Shown piece by piece: positions 40,801-52,396 of a DNA stretch of 64,000 nt. The position numbers and the translations under genes were made by a program. The stretch spans positions 13,578,001-13,642,000 of the forward strand of contig OX637334.1 of NCBI GenBank assembly GCA_951799405.1. The letters are read 5' to 3'. Numbering within the stretch: position 1 is the stretch's first letter; every line of letters begins with the position of its first letter. A model generated the notes under the pieces. It was not told the origin of the DNA. It searched no databases and saw only the letters and a list, made by a program, of their open reading frames with translations. This DNA is from Agapetus fuscipes (Eukaryota; Arthropoda; Insecta; Trichoptera; Glossosomatidae).

Positions 40801-42057
40801 ATATCAGACGCACCGCATTCTGCCCGGATTGTCTATAAATTGCTGGAAAAACTGTATGAAAGCTTTGATACATCTCCATACACTACGGACCAGATGCCGG
40901 ATAGAATTTTTTTGAAGACCAACCGGGCAGAATGCATTTAGTGTGTAATGGCTGCTGCACTTCCTCGCCTTGCATTTTTATTTTAACAGAGGATTATAAT
41001 TATGATTGCTGGAGATGTCATTAAGGGTGATTGAGAGGTCAGCGCGCCCAACTTTGATGACCAAAATAGCCCGTATATTGAATGGTAAGGTAGTATTTTC
41101 TTTCCAGATTAAATTAACACATAAAATTAGGTATTTTTTTTCATAAAGTACCAATTCAAAATAAATTTATTTACGGAGATACCTTAAATGGAGATTTCCA
41201 CTGTTGTTATGAATAAATCCTAACTTTTTTTTATTTCAAAACATTCATTTCGATTAGTTTTATTTTTTCTAGATGAAATTTTTTTTTTTTAACTTTTCAT
41301 TGGTTTTTTATAATTATTTCAAAAGTACCCAAATTTTGCATACGATCGTGTAGCTAAAATTGCATTTTAATGGTATATTTTCTTTTTAGGATTTGAAGTG
41401 ATATTTTTTATGTGTTTAATGTAATTCTTATTTTATTTTTCCTCTTCCAATTTATATTTAATAATGGAAAAATAATGATTTTCATACTAAACGCGATCCA
41501 CCCTAGTGCGCCATTGTGTCGTTTTTTTGAACTATTCAAACAATTATATTTCCGAGAGACAAAAATTATGACAATTTTCGTTGTTCATATTTCCCCAGAA
41601 GCAAATATTTTTTTACGTTGTAACTTGGAGTTATTGTTTTATAAAAATGCATCAAAATTAAGACGGCCACACGGCGCTGTTTAAAATCGTTTTTTATTTT
41701 TGTTTTCTCCGTGTTTGAGTTTTAACGTCAAATGTTATACTCGAGGCATGTACGTATTTTTGCGTACGGAAGAATGAACGTAAAAAAATCATTTTTTATA
41801 CTCAACCACAGAGTTTTATTATAATATATAGAAATTGAGACGCTCGTGAGAGGTGCTGCTTTACATCCTGATACATTATTTGTATGCGCAACGGCTCAGT
41901 TAAAACGTTGACTTTCATACTTGGAGCTTAAATTTGCCCGCCGGCTTCCAATGGTCCAAAGTGTTCCAGAAGTTACAAACATTGTTTGTAAATTGTAAAT
42001 TATTAAGATTTTTTTTATCAAGATCGTTTATTTCTGAAATGTAATTTGTTGTGTACA
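40801..42057. other. No gene recognised
   Basis: First part of intron 1 upstream of exon 2. AT-rich with long T runs; no coding motif or paired ends. Confidence 0.4.
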
Positions 42058-42193
42058 TTTCTTGACTTATAGGTTGGTATGCGGCTGACCACCCATGCTG
42101 TAGAAATTGGTTCTGCGTGTAAAACGTGTCTGCTTCTGAAAATGCACGTAATGTAAAACCCCAATGTGGCATATCTTTGCAACTTAGATTAGA
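42058..42193 (+). repeat. Rep-S unit with central deletion
   Basis: Starts CTTGACTTATAGGTTGG, loses about 110 bp after GTAGAAATTGGTTC, ends GCAACTTAGATTAGATTAG. Confidence 0.82.
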
Positions 42194-42218
42194 TTAGAAC
42201 GTAATTTATTACATGCAT

Positions 42219-42465
42219 ACTAGGTTGGTATGCGACTGACCACCCATACTGTAAAAAATGGTTCACTTTGCCAATGTCACCCCTGCTTCAGGGAAGGTCG
42301 GCAAGAGTTGCAGGGCTTATGTTCATTTGAGATTGGGTTTTTTTATATTGTAGGTCCACATGCGGCATGTGTAAGCGCGAAATTATGCATGTCTGCTTGT
42401 GGGAATGCCTTTAATATGAATCTCAAATGATACATATCTTTGCAGCTTAGATTTAGATTAGATTT
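42219..42465 (+). repeat. Rep-S unit
   Basis: Full-length close to the consensus, immediately behind the deleted unit. Confidence 0.88.
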
Positions 42466-42469
42466 TAGA

Positions 42470-43342
42470 GTAATAAATGGACATCCGTATCCATAACTGA
42501 AACTATCGGATACTCGAAACTAAAAAAAAACTCTTATCCGTATCCAAAACAGATTGAAAAATGTAATGAAAATGTCGTCTGTAACATCGTTTCAATATTT
42601 TTTTTTGCATTTTTCAGTTAATACGGAGCTTTAATAATAATCACGTATTCTTGTGTGATTGATTAAAAAACTTAATGATAGCCTAGAAATAATGCCATAC
42701 AATCAATGTTCTTATTTGTAGGTATTTTATTTTCAAAATCTCTTAAAAATCTAATATCCGTGACCGAAACATTCCAAAACTAGCGGATATCCGAAATAAT
42801 ATCATTTAACTGTACGAAATTATGTGCTGGATAATCAAAATGATAAACAAAACAAAAAAATATTTCATGGTAAATGTTTTCTCTCTTCGGTAATATTGAA
42901 TTTTGAAACGGTTGTCGACCTCTAGAACATTAACATTATGGTGAAAAAAACTATATGTGTGTGTGTGTTGGCGAGCGATATTTTGTTGATGTATTAATAA
43001 AGTATTGACAACATTCTCTGTAAAGTTATGTGAAACCTTTTTTAATTTTTAAAATTTATTAAATTTTGGCTATGAAGACGAAAATTAAAGTTAAAAAGTA
43101 CATATGTACTTAATCTTCAATCAGAAATAGTGCCTCTTGGAGACATTGTCTATAATGCTAACGTAACGTCGGTAATAATGTGTGAGTATAACTAGAGATG
43201 TTGTGGATATTAATTGTAATCGTAATTTAAACATTCAAGTATCCGAAATAAAAATAAAAACATGTTCGGAACCGAAACCGATACAAAAGTTTCGGATAAT
43301 TTCGGATAGGGGTGTAGACGGAGTCTAAATCCAACATGTTAT
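42470..43342. other. AT-rich repeat-like DNA, unclassified
   Basis: Both sides carry GGATA/TATCC-rich blocks (ATCCGTATCCATAACTG near 42486; TTTCGGATAATTTCGGATAG near 43290), suggesting a TIR element whose ends I could not fix. Confidence 0.35.
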
Positions 43343-43512
43343 TATACTGTAACTGTAACTCTGTCAACATTCTGCTAGGGGTTGTCAGAGCCTCTGCAGA
43401 TTTGCTTCCATCTTTCCCTATCCGTGAATGCCTCTTTCAATTCATTCGTATCCATCAACGTTTTCATAGGTTTCCTTCTTTTGCATTCACTTGTACGTCG
43501 CATTCTTTCAAT
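43343..43512 (-). mobile_element. RTE-2 3' fragment
   Basis: Minus-strand copy of the last 45 codons and the (TTACAG)n tail of RTE-2; plus strand starts ACTGTAACTGTAACTCTGTC. Confidence 0.8.
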
Positions 43513-43571
43513 ATTTTTTTGCAACTTAGATTAAACATTATAGACTTACGTGACTGATGATCTGTAATAAT

Positions 43572-43772
43572 AATAATCTATAATCTAAATTGCAAGGATA
43601 TATTCATTTAAAGCTCTCAAATGTATGCCCGCAAACAAGCACATGTAGTTCGCGCTTACAAATGCTGAATGTGAACTTACAAATGAAAAACCTCAAATGA
43701 ATAAAAGCCCTACAACTTTAGGCGACGTTTCCTGACACAGGGGTGACATTGGCAAAGTGAATTGGCAAAGTT
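43572..43772 (-). repeat. Rep-S unit
   Basis: Minus strand, tail (TATAATCTAAATTGCAAGG) intact, 5' end cut at AAGTTTTG. Confidence 0.82.
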
Positions 43773-43787
43773 TTGCGCTTGATAACC

Positions 43788-43962
43788 ACAATCTATAATC
43801 TAAGTTAAAAAGGTATGTTAACATTTAAGATTCATATAAAGCGCATTCTCACAAGCATACACGCTTGTAAGATCGCATTGACAAATGCTGCATGTGTATT
43901 TACAAATTGAAACCAAAACCGACAATCAACCAATCTATTAGTCAAGGATCTGGTATATTAAC
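43788..43962 (-). repeat. Rep-S unit, partial
   Basis: Minus strand, tail half and boundary CTATTAGTCAAGGAT present; central block missing. Confidence 0.7.
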
Positions 43963-43982
43963 TGGTTATATACAAGGATAAA

Positions 43983-44068
43983 TGGTATATTTTGTGTGCT
44001 CCGCTAGGATTCGAATCCACAACCTTCCATTCAGAGTCCGAAGTGTTACCACTACACTACGGACTGAT
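43983..44068 (-). mobile_element. SINE-1 head
   Basis: Only the tRNA-like head, antisense: B box as GGATTCGAATCC and anticodon region as CATTCAGAGTCC on the plus strand. Confidence 0.8.
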
Positions 44069-44794
44069 AAGATATAAAAGAAGATAAAAAATGATAAATA
44101 AAATGAAAAAAAAATTTATGGCCAAACTTGTTTTAATACACTGGTTTGCTATCACTAGGACCTACACTTTGAAAATATAAAAAAAATACGTATGTGTGAG
44201 ATAGACGAAACAATACTTTTACACGCCTTTTTTAAAACGACATAACATGCTCTGGTCACACTTCCTCCGTGTGGATTAAAGATGCAAAAAAAGTTAAATA
44301 ATTCTAACATAGAATAATACTTGTGTCAAATCATTTCTTTTTGCAATTTTTGATGCATAACTTACGGAATGAGCCATGCGGTCGTAAATACTCAACAATA
44401 GCGTTTAAACACAAGTTTATAAAAACTAAAACGCTCGCTAAGAGTGTCAAGATAATTTACATTATTTTTTTATGAAACGTAATGCTTGAGTAAGAACATT
44501 AAGTTATATACTTCAGCAACGACATCTGGCCATGATCAGTCAAAGTTATTTGACATAAAATTACGATTTTAGTTTCATAAAACAATTAAAGAGGTTCTTT
44601 AGTCCCGATATTAATAATCTTCTTAAGCTCTCGTATAACCTTAAAGAGTACTGTAAAGCAGAAAACATGTCTTACATTTTCAGTGAGAATGGAATCCTTG
44701 CCCACCAATTTCAAACATGGCATGGGTCTGCAAAACTGACATGCACAAATATAGTGACGTTACATGGCGGGGTTGCTAGGGTAAAACAAAACTG
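44069..44794. other. No gene recognised
   Basis: Intron 1 sequence without recognisable motifs. Confidence 0.4.
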
Positions 44795-44870
44795 TAGAGG
44801 GCTCTTGAGGTGTGATACACACAAAAACAGCGCTCACCAAATAAATCAGCCTAATTTAATTTTTAATTAA
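44795..44870 (+). mobile_element. SINE-1 3' fragment
   Basis: Last 70 bases of the SINE, from GAGGGCTCTTGAGGTG to TCAGCCTAATTT. Confidence 0.8.
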
Positions 44871-45182
44871 TAATGGTACACAGATTGTAATGAAAGTAGG
44901 TGACTTTGTTTTGTTTTTCTTCAACAAAAACCTACTTAATCTTGAACGCAACCTCCCTGACACCACGTTTTATAACTTCTGATATACTTTTTACAAATAT
45001 AAAGTAAGAACCACCAGCTAACTCCACACACCTGCACCAGGAGGTGGACTCTCAAAATCTTTAAAACAAGATGACGGGATAAGTGAATAAAAACAACAGA
45101 ACCTTAATACAAAAAAATCAAAAGGTATATTAATAACATAAAGCATGAAAGAATAAGCCCCCAATATTACAGAACCTACAAA
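44871..45182. other. No gene recognised
   Basis: AT-rich intron 1 sequence. Confidence 0.4.
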
Positions 45183-45822
45183 TAATAGTTATTTATGCCA
45201 CTGCCTAGTAATGATAGCCTTTGTAACACGAGTGCTACAGTGGAGCCGCTGAGAGAATGACTGTTAAAAAAATATGTTGTTTTCTAATTTATTTAACTTT
45301 CCATTTGAACCAAAATTATAACAACTATTTCCATTTAACATGATGATTTAGAATGTCATTTTTTATTCAGTTTAAAATTATTGTACATTCTTCAAAGTTA
45401 CATCATTCATACTTTTACGACCTGTCAGAAATTAATTTCTACATTCTCTCAGCGGCTCCACTGTAGTTTATGCCGCATGCGGCATATAAGCTTAAACATT
45501 CAAACCCAAAACTCAAATAAACATATGCCCTGCAACTGTATTGGCAAAGGGAACCAAGTTTTTACAGCATAGGTGGTCAACCTCATACACACCTATTAGC
45601 CAAGTAACTGTTTGAGTTTGTTTATTTTTTGCGGTGAAAATATCTTGTATTATTTTCCTTTCAAGCCTTTTGTTTTCTTTTGAAAAAAGGAAAGCTACAA
45701 TTTGGAGTATTTCCATAAATAAACTTGATGAATTTTAGCACTATTAACAATTTTTATTTGACTCTACACATAAAATACATTTTTTTTCATCTGAACAGGG
45801 CTGGAAGTCTCATCACCACGAT
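45183..45822 (-). repeat. Inverted, shortened copy of the 860-bp repeat
   Basis: Reverse-complement match to 2736-3440, from CATCTGAACAGGGCTGGAAG at 45788 back to a TTATGCCACTGCC block at 45193. It contains the Rep-S module (45475-45606) and is interrupted by a MITE at 45238-45463. Confidence 0.75.
45238..45463. mobile_element. Tc1/mariner-like MITE with TA duplication
   Basis: 226 bp, inverted ends CAGTGGAGCCGCTGAGAG (continuing AATG), flanked by TA at 45236-45237 and 45464-45465. Non-coding, inserted in the 860-bp repeat. Confidence 0.85.
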
Positions 45823-46129
45823 TTCTCCTCAAGCTCACAAAACTCTCTCAAAACAACAAAAAATCTAAATTAACACAGGTACTGAAGATGTGCAGTCGTA
45901 AACTCCCGTCCATGTCACACAATGGAACCTTAAGGATTATAGCGCTTTTGTTCCTGCTATGGCGGCAACAGTTCTAACGACATGATAATAAATCTTTCTC
46001 TAGTAATGTAAGAAAGTATAAACAATACAAACTCCGATACAAAATATTTTGTTGAAAAAATTAATATAGTGTCCAAAATTATTTCTCGAAGGACGTAAGG
46101 TATTCTTTAAAGAGCTTTCATCTATAATC
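45823..46129. other. No gene recognised
   Basis: Intron 1 sequence, nothing seen. Confidence 0.4.
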
Positions 46130-46220
46130 TGTCTATATATACGTTGAAAAGATGTGGTAACGTTTAAAATTAACATTAAGTGCATGCACACGCATTTCTT
46201 TGACTTATAGCTTGGTATTT
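46130..46220 (-). repeat. Rep-S fragments
   Basis: Tail part (CTATAATCTGTCTATAT) and a short TTTGACTTATAGCTTGGTAT boundary block in different orientations; strongly rearranged. Confidence 0.5.
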
Positions 46221-46239
46221 GACTTATAGTGGTACACAG

Positions 46240-46545
46240 TGGCATACTTTTACCCACCTTGATGTATGGAAGTGAAGCCTGGACGGTGAATAAAAGTGAA
46301 ATTATAATACTGTTGAAATGGACTTTCTAAGAAGTATGATTGGGAAAAAGAGTGATAGGGTGAGGAATGATTTTGTAAGAGAAGAATGTGGTATGGAAGT
46401 GAAGTCTGGACGGTGAATGAAAGTGAAATTATAATACTGTTGAAATGGACTTTCTAAGAAGTATTATTGGGAAAAAGAGTGATAGGGTGAGGAATGATTT
46501 TGTAAGAGAAGAATGTGGTGCAAGAGAAAGTGTGAAAGTGAGACA
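46240..46545 (+). pseudogene. RTE-1 fragment with tandem duplication
   Basis: Matches the LMYGSEAWTV to VREECGVRESVKVK region of RTE-1, frameshifted. A 128-bp block starting TATGGAAGTGAAG is present twice in a row (46264-46391 and 46392-46518) with three or four differences. Confidence 0.82.
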
Positions 46546-47204
46546 CGAGATTTGATAGATGGGCGGAACTTAATTCACTAAAAAATGCAAAAACAATATA
46601 TCATTCATAATTTACATTATTCAATATTGTCCGATACTTTTATATCCGTTTCGGTAACAACCATAATTTTATTTTGGATATCCAATAGTTTTATACTCGG
46701 GACAACTAAGCTAGAGTCCTATGACATTTTGTTTTTTTTCGTAGCTTGGGCTGGGGTATAATTCGGAAAAATTTGAACTTTTTCAAAAATTCGAATTTAT
46801 CCAAAGCTTTTTCGAATTGAGTCAAATCTTTTGCGATTTTCGGTTTTATTTTAAATTTTTTTTACAACAGTGAATAAAAAAAAATTCTTTGATTTACAAG
46901 AATTATTTTTAATACAAAAAATCTTTGTAAAAATTATTTGAATTTTTTGATTAAAAAAAAAAATCTTTGGGTTTCGACAATAAAATTTTCTTTTACATTT
47001 TAATTTCATCAAACTGTGTACTTTTATATCCCTAAATAAATAAATAAATCCTGTAAAAAATGTTTTACAGTCTCATTTTCTATTTACCACGCACTCAAGA
47101 ATGTGTATTTATTTGGTAAGTTTGTTGTTGAAGAACGACTATTTTACGTACAAATACTTTGTTATTTGTTACAATTAAGGTGTCAATTAATCTTGGTACC
47201 TAAA
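46546..47204. other. No gene recognised
   Basis: AT-rich intron 1 sequence with homopolymer runs. Confidence 0.4.
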
Positions 47205-47453
47205 TCTAAATCTAAGCTGCAAAGATATGTATCATTTGAGATTCATATTAAATGCATTCCCACAAGCAGACACGCATAATTTCACGCTAACACATGCCGC
47301 ATGTGGACCTACAATATAAAAAACCCAATCTCAAATGAACAAAAGCCCTGCAACTCTTGCCGACCTTCCCTGAAGCAGGGGTGACATGGGCAAAGTGAAC
47401 CACTTTTTACAGCATGGGTGGTCAGCCGCATACCAAGCTATCAGTCAAGGAAT
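47205..47453 (-). repeat. Rep-S unit
   Basis: Full minus-strand unit near the consensus; ends 17 bp before Helitron 1. Confidence 0.88.
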
Positions 47454-47949
47454 ACAAGCAATTAATACATCCCTTCCCTTATAATTATAAAAATCAACGG
47501 CCTCCCCATACAAAATAAATGTGCGTTAATGGCATTCAAACTGAAGAACTCCTGAACAGATGCACGTCATATTCACAACAAATATTGTACCTACAGAACT
47601 TGGGATGTGCATCCTCATCATTAATAGATTTTTAATTGTTGTTTTTTAAATAAATAAACATGATCGATCACAACACCTTTTTATGTAAAACCTATGCGAG
47701 AAACAAAACTCATTTTGACATTCGAATTTCAAATAAATTGCCAGCACTTCAACATAGGCTTCAAAGTTGCCATACAAGTCGATTCTTTTTTGGTTAAATT
47801 CCGCTGAGTACCTACCTATATTTTTTATTTATTTCAAAATTATTCTTTAACCAGTTATTACATGTATTTTTTAGAATTAATTACGATCGATTAGGTCACC
47901 TTTTTATATGGAACCATACTTTTTGCTGCATTTAATCTTTTTAATATTA

Positions 47950-48201
47950 CAATATATAATCTAAGTTTCATAGATACAATAACTTTTATAATTCATATTC
48001 AATGCATGCCCCCATGGAGACACAAGTGAGTTCCCGCTTAGAAATGCTACATGTGAACTTACAAATTATTATTAAGGCCTCTAATGAACATAAGCTCTGC
48101 AATTTTTGCCGACCTTTTTATAAACAGGGGGAACATTTGTAAGTGAGCCATTTTTTACGATATGAGTGTTCAGGCTCATACTAACCTATAAGTTAAGGAA
48201 T
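47950..48201 (-). repeat. Rep-S module 1 in Helitron 1
   Basis: Diverged unit, boundary CTATAAGTTAAGGAATTTG. Confidence 0.78.
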
Positions 48202-48241
48202 TTGAGTTTGAAACAAATAATTGTGGCACTTGATGTTTTTA

Positions 48242-48495
48242 ATCTAAGAATATAAATCTAAGTTGCATAGATACATTTTGTAATTCATATTCAATGCATG
48301 TCCCAAGCAGACATGAGTGAGTTTGCACTTACAAATGCTGCATGTTAAATTACAAATAAATATTTCAGCCTCTCATGACCATAAGCCATGCAACTTTTGC
48401 CGACCTATTCAGAAACAGGGGGAACATTTATTAAGTGAACCCATTTATAAGATATGGGTGGTAAGCCTCATACTAACCCTTAAGTCAAGGAATTT
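48242..48495 (-). repeat. Rep-S module 2 in Helitron 1
   Basis: Boundary CCTTAAGTCAAGGAATTTG; core ACAGGGGGAACATTTATTAA. Confidence 0.78.
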
Positions 48496-48651
48496 GAGTT
48501 TGAAAAATCCTTAAACAACGATAATCTTAATTTATAATCTAAAATTGCACAAAAGAGTTTTGATGATTCAAATATAATAAACACCCACAAGCTGGCAAAT
48601 GTCATTTCACGCTAACATATAATTGTGGCACTTGATGTTTTTAATATTAGA

Positions 48652-48900
48652 ATATATAATCTAAGTTGCACAGATACAATAACTTTTATAATTTATATTC
48701 AATGCTTGCCCCCATGGAGACACGAGTGAGTTCCCGCTTAGAAATGCTGCATGTGAACTTACAAATTAAAATTAAGGCCTCTAATGCACATAAGCTCTGC
48801 AACTTTTGGTAACCTTTTCAGAAACAGGGGGAACATTTGTAAGTGAGCCATTTTTTACAATATGAATGTTCAGGTTCATACTTACCTATAAGTCAAGGAA
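48652..48900 (-). repeat. Rep-S module 3 in Helitron 1
   Basis: Close to module 1; boundary CTATAAGTCAAGGAATTTG. Confidence 0.78.
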
Positions 48901-49017
48901 TTTGAGTTTGAAAAATCCTTCAGCAACAACAATGTATTATCAAAAGTTGCAAAAAAAATCTTTATTGATTCAAATGCAATGCATACCCACAAGCTGGCAA
49001 ATGTCATTTCACGCTAA

Positions 49018-49315
49018 GGGGCTGTCCATATATTACGTCATTCGCATTAAGGGGGGGGGGAGTCTGGTCTGCGGATGACGGCAAATGATTTTCGAGTACC
49101 AAAAGTGACGTCGTTCTTGTAAATACCAATTTCTACAAAATATACTAAATATTATGTAAGTAATATAACATTATTAAGTAATAAGCTCATCCATCATTAC
49201 AGCAAGAGGGGCAGGGGGGGTCATTGATAATGACTATAGGATGATTGTAGGGGGGGGGGGGCGGGGGGGGGTCGAAAATCGGCCAAAATCGATGACGTAA
49301 TTTATGGACGGCCCC
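49018..49315. mobile_element. MITE with GGGGCTGTCCATATATTACG ends, TAA duplication
   Basis: 298 bp, inside Helitron 1, flanked by TAA (49015-49017 and 49316-49318). The unoccupied sequence CACGCTAACATATAATTG is present at 48610 in the same Helitron, which proves the boundaries. The 3-bp TAA suggests PIF/Harbinger. Long G tracts and GACGTCGTTC occur inside. Confidence 0.9.
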
Positions 49316-49352
49316 TAACATATAATTGTGGCATTTGATGTTTTTTTATATT

Positions 49353-49590
49353 AGAATATAAATCTAAGTTGCATAGATCCATTAACATTTATAATTCATA
49401 TTCAATGCATGTCCCCATGGAAATACGAGTGAGTTCACACTTACAAATGCTGCATATGTAATTACAAATAAATATTTTAGCGTTCTCATGACCATAAGTC
49501 CTGCAACTTTTGCCGACCTTTTCAGAAACAGAGAAACATTCGTTCAGTGAACATTTTTTTACGGTATGGGAGGTCAGCCTCATACCTCAT
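49353..49590 (-). repeat. Rep-S module 4 in Helitron 1
   Basis: Most diverged of the four; core TCAGAAACAGAGAAACATTC. Confidence 0.75.
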
Positions 49591-49752
49591 GCACATGCAC
49601 ACAAGATACTTAGAACATGAAAGAACTAAATAACCCTTTTACCGTCATTTTTTTTCAAATTACTTCTTAAAGTATTTAATTACAATGAAGAAGGTGTGAG
49701 GAAAAATTATTGCGAAGCCAGACTTAAACTGCCCGAAGGGCCTAGCAGACAA

Positions 49753-49767
49753 CCGTGCGCAGCACGG
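49753..49767 (+). terminator. Helitron 1 terminal hairpin
   Basis: Perfect 6-bp stem with GCA loop, 8 bases before the CTAG end. In Helitrons this hairpin is thought to stop rolling-circle transfer; it is not a transcription terminator. Confidence 0.82.
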
Positions 49768-49780
49768 TCGGTCTGCTAGT

Positions 49781-50111
49781 TCAAATATGGGTAACGCCGT
49801 TTAAATTTGTACCATAACTGTCGACCGGCAAGATTCAAGAAAACGAAAACATCGTGAGTTAAATTAAGGTCTATTCAAAATGACGGGCAGGTTCGAAAAA
49901 TTAGGTTTTTTTACATTTCGATATCTCATTTCTTCGACGACGAATACAAGATTTTATAGCAGTTCGTAAACACTGTTCAGTAAAAATATAAGAGCACCAT
50001 TTTGAATGTCTATAAATATGAATGTTGTTTGTCTATGAATGTTTAATAAAAATATGAATACGCACATTTAATAACTACCTAAAATCGTTCGTTTATTGTA
50101 TTTCAATAAGT
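49781..50111. other. No gene recognised
   Basis: Intron 1 sequence beyond Helitron 1. Confidence 0.4.
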
Positions 50112-50338
50112 TTCCTTGACTTATAGGTTAGTATGAAGCTGACCACTCATACTGTAAAAAATGGTTCACTTTACCAATGTTACCATTGTGTCAGGTAAGG
50201 TCGACAAGAGTTGCAGGGTTTATGTTCATTTGAGATTAGGTTTTATATTGTAGGTTCACATGCAGCATGTTTAATTACGAACTTAAAGTCTTAAATGCAA
50301 TATATTTTTGTAACTTAGATTAAAGATTATCATAGATT
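50112..50338 (+). repeat. Rep-S unit
   Basis: Starts TTCCTTGACTTATAGGTTAG; moderately diverged; short deletion around the second third. Confidence 0.85.
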
Positions 50339-51508
50339 TAGATAGATAGGCAATGTTTTTTTTTGCGTACATTTTTCACAGTATCCAGCACCGATATAAA
50401 ATTTAGGTACCTCTGTGGTCCAAATTTCATTTAATCGTTTAGCCCACAGATCACGGAATAAACCTTTTTGCTATTTTGAATAACAAACATCAAACGGTGC
50501 ATTTAAAATATTAATAGCATGTAGTAAGGTTGATTAGATAGTTTTATGTTTCAATTAGGTACGTAAATGTTATTTGTTAGTCAACCATAAATTAACGGTA
50601 AGTAGGTGTATTTTTTTTAAACCTACGTGAATACACCTTAATACTGGTAACATACGGTAAAGATTGTAAATAAAAAACCGCCCGACATTACCTTAAACTT
50701 GTGCCATTTGAAAAATAATACTGTCAGCAATGATAAAAACATACAATCATTAGAAGAATTAATGGATCTAAGTAAAAAATATACAACTGACAACATATTC
50801 GAATACATACCTTAATAATGCCAAGCTAACTTCCACTCAAAACACACACGACAAATTCCCGAGTCTGATGTAAACGTTCTCAAAAGAAAATGAAGGTATC
50901 GAATGAGTTTTTTTGTGTTGTCCACACTACATCAAAGAGTTACCATACGTGAACAAATACTTAAGATTGCAAGATTTTTGTCAGTTCCAATGGAATTGGT
51001 AACATACTAAAAGAAAAAATTCGGAGCCAAAAATGGAGACAACCCTTAGCAATCAATATTTCGTGTTTAAATAAGTAAATATTATTGTGGCTAGTACAGA
51101 AAATGAAAGATACGTTACTAAGGTATATGCAAAAATACTCAACTTTAAAAACGTTTGACTATTTTGATCGTATCATGCCATCAAAGGGTCAAAAACGGGT
51201 TGCGGACATGTAAAATTTGTATGGGAATGGAGAAAGGCGTTTTTGTTTTATTTTTTAATTACATCGCCACTTAATGCTTTTTGCAGTTTTTTTTTGTATT
51301 TCGATACGCTTTTTATTTACTTTACTCTGATAATTTTAGAATTCAGTAGAGATCACCAGTTTTTATGAAAAAGCTGAAAATCATTAGGGGACACACGCAC
51401 AAGACAAAAGGTACAAATTTCGACGGCGATACCCACGTATTTCGCTAATGAATCACCTTTTTATTTATTTTGGTTTAGCGGGCTGGTACAGATTTAAATT
51501 GGTTTCTC
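50339..51508. other. No gene recognised
   Basis: Long AT-rich intron 1 stretch. No exon-like segment with family motifs was found on either strand. Confidence 0.4.
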
Positions 51509-51666
51509 AAGTCATAACCTTTTTCATACAAGCCCTCCTTTTATTATGACTCTGGATATCCCATTCATTCGCTATTTTGAAAATTTGGTCCATCCATACC
51601 TTTCTCGGTCTTCCTCTTCCACGACATCCATCTATTCTACCAACATATACTTTTTCGTCAGTCTTT

Positions 51667-51691
51667 AATAATAATAATAATAATAATAATA
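51667..51691. repeat. (AAT)n microsatellite
   Basis: Eight AAT-type units inside the RTE-1 copy. Confidence 0.9.
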
Positions 51692-52312
51692 AACACAGAA
51701 TTTATATAGCGCCTTTTATGACAATGTGTCACTACAAAGTCTTTCTACAGTCTTTCCTCATTTATTCTCTCCAAATGTCCAAACCATCTAAGTATACTTC
51801 TTTAAATCTTTACTTTCACACTTTCTCTTACACCACATTCCTCTCTAACAAAATCATTCCTCACCCTATCACTCCGTCTTTTTCCAATCATACTTTTTAA
51901 GTAGTCCATTTCTACTGTATGGACTTTACTAATCTCACTTTCACTCACCGTCCAGGCTTCACTTCCATACATCAGAGTGGGCACTAGTATACCACCGTGC
52001 ACCGCCAGTCGAACATATTTTTTGAAAGATTCTGGTTCTTGGCGATGCTAGCGGTAGCACCCAGTACGCACCTGCCTTTCATTATTCTTCTTTCAAATTC
52101 ACCGGTCATTCTTCCATCTTTTTCAAACTTACTTCCCAGGTAACAAACTCATTTACGACATCAACATTCATTCCATTAATTTTAAATTCATAATTCATAT
52201 TTTCATCATCTCTTTCAAAAATCAATACTTTCGTCTTACTTGCATTCAACTTCAAATGGTTACCTAACAAAGCTTCATTCAATCTAGAGAGCATTGTTTG
52301 CAATTCTACTCC

Positions 52313-52396
52313 TGAATCAGATACAAGAACTGCTGAATCAGATACAAGAACTGCTGAATCAGATACAAGAACTGCTGAATCAGATACAAGAACTGC
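52313..52396 (-). repeat. 21-bp tandem repeat, four units, in frame
   Basis: Units 52313-52333, 52334-52354, 52355-52375 and 52376-52396, essentially identical; the only difference I read is one base at the edge of the outermost unit. The unit encodes seven residues that occur once in the other RTE-1 copy (VLVSDSA), directly after the YADD motif. Confidence 0.95.

Larger units (their letters stand above)
47470..49779 (+). mobile_element. Helitron-like element, copy 1
   Basis: Begins TCCCTTCCCTTATAATTA and ends with hairpin CCGTGC-GCA-GCACGG (49753-49767), an 8-base spacer and CTAG. The base before is A and the base after is T, with no target duplication: insertion between A and T, the classical Helitron rule. 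It carries four Rep-S modules (all antisense) and a nested MITE but no Rep/helicase gene, so it is non-autonomous. 54467-57153 is a second copy in the opposite orientation. Confidence 0.85.
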
